NCBI GenBank assembly: GCA_030146905.1 | Contig: JASLAV010000947.1 | Location: 1-17,662 of the forward strand | Origin: Lentzea sp. | GTDB lineage: Bacteria; Actinomycetota; Actinomycetes; Mycobacteriales; Pseudonocardiaceae | Length of the DNA: 17,662 nt | Direction of reading: 5' to 3' | Shown: in pieces, positions 8,701-15,165 of the stretch | Layout of the letters: every line of letters begins with the position of its first letter | Position numbering within the stretch: position 1 is the stretch's first letter | Program-made: the position numbers and the translations under genes | Notes under the pieces: generated by a model | The model's database searches: none | What the model was told of the DNA's origin: nothing | The model's input: the letters and a program-made list of their open reading frames with translations, nothing else

Positions 8701-9027
8701 CCGCACCACGCCGTACATGCCGTCGTGGTCGGTGATCGCGATGGCGTCGAGCTTGAGCCGTTGCGCCTCCTCGACGAGCTCCTCCGGGTGGCTCGCGCCG
8801 TCGAGCCAGCTGAAGTTGGAGTGGCAGTGCAGTTCCGCGTACGGCACGCGCTTGCGGGTGACGGCGATCTCGTCCACGCGCAGCTCGAACCCCGGCGGGG
8901 CGGTGTACCTGTCGCGGTGCCTGCCGAACGCGGGGCTGTCGCCACCGTCGGGTCTCTGCTCGGCCGGCTTGCCGGAAAGAGCGCGCTCCAGCTCCCCCCA
9001 GCGGACCGGCGGGTTGTTCCAGCCCAT
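5734..9027 (-). CDS. dnaE2: Error-prone DNA polymerase DnaE2 (ImuC), C-family
   Basis: 1097 residues, the usual length. It is the catalytic subunit of the damage-induced translesion mutasome and works with ImuA' and ImuB at blocked replication forks. Domains in order: PHP domain (AELHCHSNFSWLDGAS at 64-79, ITDHDG at 98-103); polymerase palm with PPDIDVDIESDRREEV (catalytic D460 and D462) and VKFDLLGLG (third catalytic D600); fingers, helix-hairpin-helix and the family signature FGFPESHALSFAHLVFVSAW at about 791-810, followed by QPMGFYSPQSLV; then a C-terminal OB domain (about 1008-1080) ending in SRDFR. The ATG start overlaps the stop of a 20-codon micro-ORF by one base (TGATG) and has no nearby ribosome site of its own, so translation is probably coupled. 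It is last in an operon with an SOS box at its head. Replicative DnaE1 is excluded by the shorter length and by this context. Confidence 0.97.
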   Translation of the reverse strand: MGWNNPPVRWGELERALSGKPAEQRPDGGDSPAFGRHRDRYTAPPGFELRVDEIAVTRKRVPYAELHCHSNFSWLDGASHPEELVEEAQRLKLDAIAITDHDGMYGVVRFAEAAKELGMHTVFGAELSIGLGKPGNGEPDPEGDHLLLLARQQDGYHALCRTLTTGHLDEGAEKGKPVYDVDQIVADTSGEVVVLTGCRKGTVRRALTREGPEAAFREIVRLTDLFGKGRVYVELTDHGLPEDSRRNDILNAMAQKLNLPVVATNAVHYATANRGRLAAAMAAVRARRSLDDMAGWLPPSPAAFLRSGEEMFHRFRRFPGAVHNAALLGMQLAFDLRLVAPKLPPFDVPPGHTEISWLRKLTYEGAHRRYAGTDDEDRAFRQIEHELRVIEQLGFPGYFLVVHDIVSFCKDNDILCQGRGSAANSAVCFALGITNVDAVRFDLLFERFLAPARDGPPDIDVDIESDRREEVIQHVYAKYGRRHAAQVANVITYRARSAVRDMARALGHSPGQQDAWSKQIDRWGPLSATTDDCDIPHDVLRLSAQLENFPRHLGIHSGGMVICDRAVSEVCPVEKARMDKRTVLQWDKDDCASIGLVKFDLLGLGMLSALHYAIDLVRDHEGVEVDMGSVDLEDPRVYEMLQKADSVGVFQVESRAQMATLPRLKPREFYDLVVEVALIRPGPIQGGSVHPYIRRRNGTEKWDYDHPLLENALRKTYGVPLFQEQLMQIAVDVAGFTAAEADELRRAMGAKRSTARMERLRDRFYEGCAAQDIDEELAGRIYAKLLAFANFGFPESHALSFAHLVFVSAWFKLYYPAAFCAALLRAQPMGFYSPQSLVIDARRHGVTVHGPCVNRSLPWAGLEPSDSGNAVRMGLSSVRGIGDADAARIVAAQPFRDMEDFGTHVQLTTAQVEALATAGAFSCFGLQRREALWAAGAVAAIRPDRLPGTTVGVDAPSLPGMDDVELAVADVWATGLSPDSFPTQFVRSTLDSMGALPVTELASVPPGTRVLIGGAVTHRQRPATAGGVTFLNIEDETGMVNVVCSPGLWARYRKVARSSGAMLVRGVVESADGVVSVLADRLQHLDLRIPSKSRDFR

Positions 9028-9089
9028 CAGGAAGCTTTGCGCGGCAACGGGATCAGCCTCTCCAGCAGGTCCCAGTACTCGTCGTGCAT
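9027..9089 (-). CDS. 20-codon micro-ORF bridging imuB and dnaE2
   Basis: The frame encodes MHDEYWDLLERLIPLPRKAS. Its ATG overlaps the imuB stop by one base (TGATG), and its TGA overlaps the dnaE2 ATG by one base (again TGATG). A GGAAGGGG ribosome-like site lies about 10 nt upstream, inside imuB, while dnaE2 has no proximal site. It may act only as a coupling leader that carries ribosomes from imuB into dnaE2, or it may make a micro-peptide. I recognise no family. Chance cannot be excluded, but exact abutment at both ends is unusual. Confidence 0.45.
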   Translation of the reverse strand: MHDEYWDLLERLIPLPRKAS

Positions 9090-10591
9090 CAGTCGTACAC
9101 CCCTTCCAGGAACCACCTCTTGTCCCTGCGGATCAGCAGGAACGCCCTGTCGTTCGTCTGCACCTGGACGCGCGCGGCCCGGTGCGGGTCCGGCGCCCAC
9201 CACCGCTCGTCGACCGGCCACGGCCCGGCCCACGCGGTCACCTCCCACGTCCGTCCCCTGGCGGTCAGCTCCTTCGGCCGCGCGGTGAGTTCGAGGCGGC
9301 CGGTCACGCCGACGTCGGCGCCGGTCTCGTCCTTGAGCTCGGCGGGGTCGTCGGCGAGCGTCGCGGGCGCCCTGGTGAGCCGGCCCGGCCACGGGTGGTC
9401 CGGGTTCCTCAGCGGGACCCGTTCGTCGCCCCACGGCACGAGCCTGACCTGCTCCCCCGGCCCCCTGCCGCCGTCGAGCACGGGGGTGAGCACGCCGTCA
9501 GGACCGAGCAGGCCCTGGACGTGCAGGAGTGCCCGCACCGCGCGTTCGTCGTCGTGGCCCCACAACCCCAACTGCAGCGCGGTGCCGTTGACGACCTCGA
9601 CCGGTTCGAGGGTGAGCGTCCTGATGCCGGAGGTGAGGCGTTCGCGGGTGAGCCAGCCGTCGAGCTGCCAGCGCACGCGGTCCGCGATTCCCCGTGACGT
9701 CAACGGTTCCGCTGCCCGCCACACCCGGTGCAGCTCCTCGTCGTTCTCGGTGCGGGCGTGGATGCCGAGCCTCGTGCAGGCGAGGCCGCGAACGGCGAGG
9801 TTCTCGTGCAGCCGCTCGGAGAGGATCTTCGCGGCGAACGCGGCCGCGTCGATGCGGTCGACCGGGTCGTCGAAGGTTTCCGCGACGGCCAGTTCGGGCG
9901 CGGGCCTGCGCTTGTCGAGCGGACGTTCCGGCAGCCCGCGCGCCAGGCGGTGCTGGCGGGTGGCCGGGCCGCCGAACCTCGACGCCACGGCGTTCTCCGG
10001 GACGTCCGCGAACGCGCCGAGCGTCTTCAGCCCGAGTCGTCGCAGCAGGTCGACCAGTTCGGGCGCGTCGAGCTCGTGCACCCCCAAGGGCGCGAGGAAC
10101 TCGGCGGTCCGGTCCGGCGGCACGATCACGTTGCGGTGCGCGGCTTTCGTGGCGGCGAAGAGGCTGCCGGCCACACCCACCTGGGCCTCGACGCCGGTCA
10201 GGGCGGCGACGTGGTCGACGATGCGTTCGGCCGCCCGCTCGGCGGAGGAGAAGTAACCGACCGGGCCCCTCGCCGGCACCGCGACCAAGCCGGGCTGCAC
10301 GACCTCGATGCCGGGCGCGAGCTCCTCGACGGCCTCGGCGACCGGTTCGAAGAACCTGGCGTCGCGCTGCGGGTCGTGCTCGAACGTCACCAGCTCCGGG
10401 CACATCGACTCGGCCATGCGCCTGCGCATGGCCCTGCGGATGCCCTCGGCGCGCGCGACGGCCGAGGTGGAGACGATCTCGTTGCCGTCGACGACCGCCA
10501 CCGGCACGTGCTGACCGGTGCCGGTGGCGGTGCAGGCGGCGACCACGGGCCAGTCCGGGCACCAGACCGCGAGAAGACGCGTGTCCTTCAC
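9089..10591 (-). CDS. imuB: ImuB, catalytically dead Y-family polymerase-like mutasome subunit
   Basis: 500 residues. ImuB adapts DnaE2 to the sliding clamp during damage-induced mutagenesis. The N-terminal fold is Y-family (VPVAVVDGNEIVSTSAVARA at 29-48), but position 11-15 is CPDWP where an active polymerase has its first catalytic Asp. The usual S-x-D-E active-site motif is absent: residues 99-114 read QPGLVAVPARGPVGYF. A helix-hairpin-helix-like stretch follows (LLRRLGLKTLGAFADVPENA). A beta-clamp-binding motif QLGLWG sits at 340-345, matching the QLPLWG type described for mycobacterial ImuB. The C-terminal tail ends in RWFLEGVYD, typical of actinobacterial members. The GTG start at 10591 overlaps the imuA' stop by 4 nt (GTGA). 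It shares the SOS-controlled operon. Confidence 0.95.
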   Translation of the reverse strand: MKDTRLLAVWCPDWPVVAACTATGTGQHVPVAVVDGNEIVSTSAVARAEGIRRAMRRRMAESMCPELVTFEHDPQRDARFFEPVAEAVEELAPGIEVVQPGLVAVPARGPVGYFSSAERAAERIVDHVAALTGVEAQVGVAGSLFAATKAAHRNVIVPPDRTAEFLAPLGVHELDAPELVDLLRRLGLKTLGAFADVPENAVASRFGGPATRQHRLARGLPERPLDKRRPAPELAVAETFDDPVDRIDAAAFAAKILSERLHENLAVRGLACTRLGIHARTENDEELHRVWRAAEPLTSRGIADRVRWQLDGWLTRERLTSGIRTLTLEPVEVVNGTALQLGLWGHDDERAVRALLHVQGLLGPDGVLTPVLDGGRGPGEQVRLVPWGDERVPLRNPDHPWPGRLTRAPATLADDPAELKDETGADVGVTGRLELTARPKELTARGRTWEVTAWAGPWPVDERWWAPDPHRAARVQVQTNDRAFLLIRRDKRWFLEGVYD

Positions 10592-11331
10592 GCGGGCCGG
10601 CCTCGGGTTGTAGCCCGCTTGGCGGCCAGTTCGTCGACCCGGTCCGGACCGGCATCAGCCGGCTCGTCGGAACGGGCGGGGTCACCGGCCACCAGCGGGA
10701 GCTCGATTTCCTCTTCACCGAACGTCAGCAGGACCTGCCGCGGCTTGCCGGCAGAACCGCGGCCACCGCTGCGCACGCTGATCTGCTGGCGCCGCAACGT
10801 TTCCGCGCCGTCGTCGAGGGGGTTCCAGCGCACGGACTCCGCGGTCAGCTCCACGTCGGCCGAGGGCCAGGAGCCGAACGCGATCAGCACGGCACGGCGT
10901 TGGCGGGCACGGGCCGTGAGGCGTCGTGCCAGCGAAGGAGGCAGTGGGCAGGCAACGGCGACCAGGTCGACGCCGTCCAGCAGGGCCGCGATGACGGGGC
11001 CGGGATCGGAGCCGGGACGGGGCACGAGTGCCAGCCGTTGCACCGAGACCCCGAGCTCGGCCGCGGCCAGCACTCCCACCCGGGGAAGGCCCACCACGGC
11101 GGCCCAGCAGCCGTCCGCGGTCGCACCCGCGAGCAGGGCGAGCAGCAACGATGTCGATCCGCCCACCGACACCGTGCTGCCCCGCCGCAAGCCGCCCCAC
11201 GGCAGCAGGTCCGCCAGCTCCCCGCGAACTGGCAGAACCCGCCCCGTGGTGTGGTCGGTGGTGGTACTGGTCAGCTCGCTGGCCGGGTTCACCCCGAGCT
11301 CGGCCAACGACGCCGTTGCCGACCTGGACAC
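10588..11331 (-). CDS. imuA': ImuA', RecA-like mutasome accessory protein
   Basis: About 247 residues. It resembles the actinobacterial ImuA' family, a RecA-fold protein required with ImuB and DnaE2 for damage-induced mutagenesis. Visible family features are LLPWGGLRRGSTVSVGG, then SLLLALLAGATADGCWAAVV and GLPRVGVLAAAELGVSVQRL. The Walker A position reads VGGSTSLLL, without the lysine and G-K-T/S of an active ATPase. Start: GTG at 11331 has GGGAGG 8 nt upstream; the in-frame GTG at 11340 lies directly against that site and is less likely. It is first in the operon, overlaps imuB by 4 nt, and lies about 75 bp downstream of a perfect SOS box. The C-terminal 30 residues are charged and probably disordered. 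Confidence 0.9.
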   Translation of the reverse strand: MSRSATASLAELGVNPASELTSTTTDHTTGRVLPVRGELADLLPWGGLRRGSTVSVGGSTSLLLALLAGATADGCWAAVVGLPRVGVLAAAELGVSVQRLALVPRPGSDPGPVIAALLDGVDLVAVACPLPPSLARRLTARARQRRAVLIAFGSWPSADVELTAESVRWNPLDDGAETLRRQQISVRSGGRGSAGKPRQVLLTFGEEEIELPLVAGDPARSDEPADAGPDRVDELAAKRATTRGRPA

Positions 11332-11356
11332 TCCACCCACCTCCCTGGAAGACCGT

Positions 11357-11459
11357 GCGCACCCCTGTGCACGGCCGCCGTGGGAAGTTCGGCGACTTGC
11401 TTATTCGAACTCCTGTTCGAACGAACGAGATGATCGTAGCGCGCTGGCGCACCCCTGTG
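11357..11459. repeat. 13-bp direct repeats flanking the SOS box
   Basis: GCGCACCCCTGTG occurs at 11357-11369 and again at 11447-11459, 90 bp apart, on either side of the SOS box. No function is known to me; they could be binding sites for a regulator of either divergent gene. Confidence 0.6.
11405..11420 (-). promoter_or_regulatory. LexA-binding SOS box upstream of imuA'
   Basis: TCGAACTCCTGTTCGA is a perfect match to the actinobacterial/Gram-positive SOS box TCGAAC-N4-GTTCGA, with all twelve arm bases present. It lies about 75 bp upstream of the imuA' start, in the 224-bp divergent region between imuA' and the + strand anchor-protein gene. LexA repression released by DNA damage is the expected control of the mutasome genes. 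Confidence 0.93.
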
Positions 11460-11555
11460 TCAATCCCGGAACGTCACCCTTTTGGTGGACACGACCACAC
11501 AGCCCCAGAAGGTCCTTTACCGTGCCCTCAGCACTATCGGGGAACTGGGGAAATC

Positions 11556-12260
11556 GTGAACCAACCACCACACGGCCGGTACCAGCAGCCGCCACCCGGA
11601 TGGCCGCAGCAGCCACCCCACGGCTGGCAGCCCTACCCGCCGCAACCACCCGGGAAGAGCAAGGCGCCACTGGTCGTCGGGATCATCGCCGGCGTCCTCG
11701 TGCTCGGCGGCATCGCCGCGGCGGGACTGTTCTACCTCAACGCCAACGCCGACAGCGGAAGCAGCAAGCGTTCGGACAAGCTGCCCCAGGTGTGCGGCAA
11801 CATCTCCGAGACCGCGCTGGCCAAGGCGCGCACGACGAACCCGAACGGGCTCAGCTCGCGCGAGACGAAGCTGTCGAAGGGCACGCGCACCATCTGCTCG
11901 TGGAACCAGACCAAGGGCGTCGACGGCTCCGGCCTGCGCAACACCGACGTGGTCGTCTCCCGCGACCAGGAGCAGCCGGAGCTCGACTTCGACCGGCTCG
12001 TTTCGCAGAACATGGCCAACACCCAGGGGACGCCGCAGCAGAAGCCGCTCGACGGGCTCGGTGACCAGGCCACGGCCGTGCTGGTGGAGACGAAGTCGGC
12101 GTTCACCGAGATCTCGATCATCGTGCGCAAGGACGACGCCGTCGTCGAGGTCGATCTGTCCGGCTGGGACGCGGGCTTCTTCGGCAACGTCCGGCCCGAC
12201 GTCGCGGAGCTCGAAGCCGCCGCGAGGGGCATGGCGGAAGAGATGGTCGCCAAGGTGTGA
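11556..12260 (+). CDS. Proline-rich membrane-anchored protein with secreted DUF3558-like domain (paralogue 1)
   Basis: 234 residues from GTG at 11556, preceded by GGGG 5 nt upstream. The cytoplasmic N-terminus is rich in P/Q/W/G (residues 2-33, e.g. QQPPPGWPQQPPHGW). One membrane helix at about 37-61 (PLVVGIIAGVLVLGGIAAAG) is followed by an extracytoplasmic domain with C80 (LPQVCGNIS) and C114 (TICSWNQTK), probably disulfide-linked. The pattern L-C-(about 33)-C-x-W resembles DUF3558 proteins, which are common in Pseudonocardiales and of unknown function. The downstream gene is a clear paralogue sharing CGNISE, ARTTNPNG, WNQTK-VDG-G, LGDQAT, IIVRK and SGWDA. The two overlap by 4 nt and form an operon. 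It is divergent from imuA' and may share its control region, though no promoter could be assigned. The family assignment is tentative. Confidence 0.8.
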   Translation: MNQPPHGRYQQPPPGWPQQPPHGWQPYPPQPPGKSKAPLVVGIIAGVLVLGGIAAAGLFYLNANADSGSSKRSDKLPQVCGNISETALAKARTTNPNGLSSRETKLSKGTRTICSWNQTKGVDGSGLRNTDVVVSRDQEQPELDFDRLVSQNMANTQGTPQQKPLDGLGDQATAVLVETKSAFTEISIIVRKDDAVVEVDLSGWDAGFFGNVRPDVAELEAAARGMAEEMVAKV

Positions 12261-12871
12261 CGGGCATGGAACAGGGGCACCGGCGGACACCGCTGGTCGT
12301 CGCTCTCGTCATCATCGGCCTGCTGGCGGTCGCCGCAGGAGTCGTCGCGTACGTGCGGGGCCCCGGCGTGGTCGAGAGCCACGGCACGCCCAAGCGCGAC
12401 GACGTGCTGCCGTCGTTGTGCGGCAACATCTCCGAGGCCGCGCTCGCCGGCGCGCGCACCACGAACCCGAACGGGTCGGCGTCGTCGGAAAGCGGAATAC
12501 CGGGCGGCGGCACGTACACCGTCTGCGACTGGAACCAGACGAAGGACGTCGACGGCACCGGCATGCGCAAGACCCGCGTATCGGTGTCGAGAGACCTGGG
12601 GCACGCGCGGATCGACTACGACCAGGCGGTGCGGCAGGCCGAAAGGCACCCGTCCACGCAGAAGACGATCGACGACCTCGGCGACCAGGCGACTCTGGTG
12701 CGACGGGAGAACAGCAGGAGGGTCACGATCATCGTGCGGAAGTACGACAGCGTGACCCAGGTCGTCCACTCCGGCTGGGACGCGGACCTCTCCGGCACCA
12801 TCGATCCGGACCCCGGGCAGTTCGAGGCCGCCGCCGTGACCCTGGCCCGCGAGATGACGGCGAAGCTCTGA
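12257..12871 (+). CDS. Membrane-anchored protein with secreted DUF3558-like domain (paralogue 2)
   Basis: 204 residues if it begins at GTG 12257, which overlaps the previous stop (GTGA). ATG at 12266, with AAGG about 8-10 nt upstream, is an alternative. It lacks the proline-rich N-terminus of paralogue 1: after a short basic segment (EQGHRR) a membrane helix runs from about residue 12 to 33 (PLVVALVIIGLLAVAAGVVA). The outer domain retains both cysteines, C55 (LPSLCGNISE) and C90 (TVCDWNQTK), and the same motifs as its neighbour. The pair therefore arose by tandem duplication followed by loss or gain of the N-terminal tail. The function is unknown. A strong hairpin follows the stop codon. Confidence 0.85.
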   Translation: MTGMEQGHRRTPLVVALVIIGLLAVAAGVVAYVRGPGVVESHGTPKRDDVLPSLCGNISEAALAGARTTNPNGSASSESGIPGGGTYTVCDWNQTKDVDGTGMRKTRVSVSRDLGHARIDYDQAVRQAERHPSTQKTIDDLGDQATLVRRENSRRVTIIVRKYDSVTQVVHSGWDADLSGTIDPDPGQFEAAAVTLAREMTAKL

Positions 12872-12873
12872 CG

Positions 12874-12904
12874 GAGCCGCCTCCCCGCGGCGGGGAGGCG
12901 GCTC
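12874..12904. terminator. Bidirectional hairpin terminator
   Basis: A perfect 14-bp stem (GAGCCGCCTCCCCG paired with CGGGGAGGCGGCTC) with a 3-nt loop lies between two convergent genes, 2 bp after the + strand stop and 6 bp after the purH stop. There is no U-tract, as is common in high-GC actinobacteria. Confidence 0.85.
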
Positions 12905-12910
12905 AGGGCG

Positions 12911-14482
12911 TCAGTGGGCGAAGTGGCGCGTGCCCGTCAGGTACAGCGTCACGCCGGCCTGCTCGGCCTTCGCGATCACCTCGGGGTCGCGCACCGAGCC
13001 ACCGGGCTGCACGACCGCGCGCACGCCGGCCTCCAGCAGCACCTCGAGGCCGTCCGGGAACGGGAAGAACGCGTCGGAGGCCGCCACCGCGCCCTGGGCG
13101 CGCTCGCCCGCGCGCTTCACCGCGAGGTACGACGAGTCGACCCTGTTGACCTGGCCCATGCCGACGCCGACGGTCGCGCCGCCGTCCGCCAGCAGGATCG
13201 CGTTCGACTTCACCGCGCGGATGGCGCGCCACGCGAACTCCAGGTCCGCCAGCGTCTTCTCGTCCGCGGGCTTGCCGCACGCGAGCGTCCAGTTCGCGGG
13301 CGAGTCGCCGTCGGCGTCGATGGCGTCGCGCTGCTGCAGCAGCAGGCCACCGGACACCGGACGCATCTCCGCACCACCGCGAGCGGGCGGCTCGGCGACG
13401 AGGATGCGCACGTTCTTCTTGCGCTGCAGCACTTCCACCGCACCGTCCTCGTAGGACGGGGCGATGATCACCTCGGTGAAGATGTCCGAGACGAACTCGG
13501 CCATCTCCACGGTGACCTCGCGGTTGGCCGCGATGATGCCGCCGAACGCGCTGTTCGGGTCGCACTCGTGCGCCTTGCGGTGCGCGTCCGCGATGCTCAC
13601 GTCGGAAACCGCGATGCCGCAGGGGTTCGCGTGCTTGATGATCGCGACGCACGGACGCTCGTGGTCCCACGCGGCACGCCACGCGGCGTCGCCGTCGAGG
13701 TAGTTGTTGTACGACATCTCCTTGCCGTGCAACTGCTTCGCCGACGCGAGGCCCACGCGGCCGTCGCCCTGCGTGTAGATCGCGGCGTTCTGGTGCGGGT
13801 TCTCGCCGTAGCGCAGCACGTTCGAGCGGTTCCAGGTCGCGCCGACCCAGCCGGGGAAGCCGGTGCCCTCGTCGTCCGGAGCCAGGGCACTGCCCATCCA
13901 GGACGCGACGGCCACGTCGTAGGAAGCGGTGTGGCGGAAGGCGTCGGCTGCCAGGTGCTGGCGGTCGGCGAGCGTGAAGCCGCCCTCGCGGACGTTCTCC
14001 AGCACCCACCCGTAGCGCGCCGGGTCGACGACGACCGCGACGTTCGCGTGGTTCTTCGCCGACGCGCGCACCATCGCGGGGCCGCCGATGTCGATCTGCT
14101 CCACGCACTCGTCGGCGTCGGCACCGGACGCGACGGTCTGCGTGAACGGGTACAGGTTGACGACCAGCAGGTCGAACGGCGCGATGTCCATCTCGCGCAG
14201 CTGCTGGACGTGCGAGTCCTTGCGCAGGTCCGCGAGCAGACCGGCGTGCACGCGCGGGTGCAGCGTCTTGACGCGCCCGTCGAGGCACTCGGGGAACCCG
14301 GTGACCTGCTCGACCGGCGTCACGGGGACGCCGGCGTCGGCCAGCACCTTCGCGGTGCCGCCGGTGGACACGATCTCGACTCCGGCCGCGTGCAGGCCGG
14401 TGGCCAGTTCCAGCAGGCCGGCCTTGTCGGAGACCCCGATCAGGGCCCGGCGAACCGGTCGCCTCTCGGCAGGAGTGGTCAC
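12911..14482 (-). CDS. purH: PurH, AICAR formyltransferase / IMP cyclohydrolase
   Basis: 523 residues, standard length. It performs the last two steps of de novo IMP synthesis: formylation of AICAR with 10-formyl-THF, then ring closure. The N-terminal cyclohydrolase (MGS-like) domain covers about 10-145, with [20 protein letters not shown] at 38-45 and [13 protein letters not shown] at 71-83. The formyltransferase domain holds the catalytic K283-H284 in [10 protein letters not shown], plus [17 protein letters not shown] at 307-323 and [12 protein letters not shown] at 469-480. The GTG start at 14482 overlaps the purN stop by 4 nt (GTGA) and has AAGGTGAG 6 nt upstream. The order perM-purN-purH matches mycobacteria. 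Confidence 0.98.
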   Translation of the reverse strand: MTTPAERRPVRRALIGVSDKAGLLELATGLHAAGVEIVSTGGTAKVLADAGVPVTPVEQVTGFPECLDGRVKTLHPRVHAGLLADLRKDSHVQQLREMDIAPFDLLVVNLYPFTQTVASGADADECVEQIDIGGPAMVRASAKNHANVAVVVDPARYGWVLENVREGGFTLADRQHLAADAFRHTASYDVAVASWMGSALAPDDEGTGFPGWVGATWNRSNVLRYGENPHQNAAIYTQGDGRVGLASAKQLHGKEMSYNNYLDGDAAWRAAWDHERPCVAIIKHANPCGIAVSDVSIADAHRKAHECDPNSAFGGIIAANREVTVEMAEFVSDIFTEVIIAPSYEDGAVEVLQRKKNVRILVAEPPARGGAEMRPVSGGLLLQQRDAIDADGDSPANWTLACGKPADEKTLADLEFAWRAIRAVKSNAILLADGGATVGVGMGQVNRVDSSYLAVKRAGERAQGAVAASDAFFPFPDGLEVLLEAGVRAVVQPGGSVRDPEVIAKAEQAGVTLYLTGTRHFAH

Positions 14483-15099
14483 GGAATGCTCACCTTTCGT
14501 CCGTTCACGGTGCAGCCCTCACGGGCCAGCCGGCCGACCGTCTCGACGAGCAGCCGGCGTTCCACGACCTTGATGCGTTCGTGGAGGGTCTCCTCGGTGT
14601 CGCCGGGTTCGACGGCGACGGCCTCCTGCGCGAGGATCGGCCCGGTGTCGACGCCGGCGTCCACCAGGTGCACGGTCGATCCGGTGACGCGCACGCCGTA
14701 GTCCAGGGCGTCGCGCACGCCGTGCGCGCCGGGGAAGGCCGGCAGCAGCGCGGGGTGGGTGTTGATCATCCGGCCGCCGAAGCTGGCGAGGAACCGCTCG
14801 CCGATGATCTTCATGAAGCCGGCGGACACGACCAGGTCCGGCTCGTACGACGCGACGGCCGCGGTCAGGGCGGCGTCCCAGGCGGCGCGGTCGGCGTGGT
14901 CGCGCAGCTTCACGGCGAAGTGGGGCACCCCGGCTCGTTCGGCGCGCTTGAGGCCCTCGATGTTCTCGCGGTCGGCGCCGACGGCGACCACCTCGATCGG
15001 GAGGTCGGTGGCGTCCAGCAACGCCTGCATGAGGGTTCCGGAACCGGACACGAGTACGACGACGCGCGCCGGTGTGGGAAGCCGAAGTTCGGTGCTCAG
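14479..15099 (-). CDS. purN: PurN, phosphoribosylglycinamide formyltransferase, probable CTG start
   Basis: 206 residues from CTG at 15099. It transfers formyl from 10-formyl-THF to GAR in de novo purine synthesis. Catalytic residues N113, H115 and D151 are seen in [16 protein letters not shown] and [13 protein letters not shown], with the same spacing as E. coli N106/H108/D144. The first conventional start, GTG at 15051, would remove the first beta strand (ARVVVL before VSGSGT), which the fold needs. Upstream of that strand the frame has only CTG before a TAG stop, and CTG is preceded by AGGAG at an ideal 6 nt, giving [20 protein letters not shown]. The gene lies 66 bp after perM and overlaps purH by 4 nt. 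Confidence 0.95.
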   Translation of the reverse strand: MSTELRLPTPARVVVLVSGSGTLMQALLDATDLPIEVVAVGADRENIEGLKRAERAGVPHFAVKLRDHADRAAWDAALTAAVASYEPDLVVSAGFMKIIGERFLASFGGRMINTHPALLPAFPGAHGVRDALDYGVRVTGSTVHLVDAGVDTGPILAQEAVAVEPGDTEETLHERIKVVERRLLVETVGRLAREGCTVNGRKVSIP

Positions 15100-15165
15100 C
15101 GTCTACTCCTGGGCGTGGCCTGGTCTGGCAGCGGTGTTGCAGCAGCTCAGGGGCAGCCTATGACG

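Noticed and set aside
12914..14701. 595-codon + strand frame opposite purH and purN
   Set aside because: It is exactly antisense to clearly identified purH, with valine/arginine-rich composition and no domain features.
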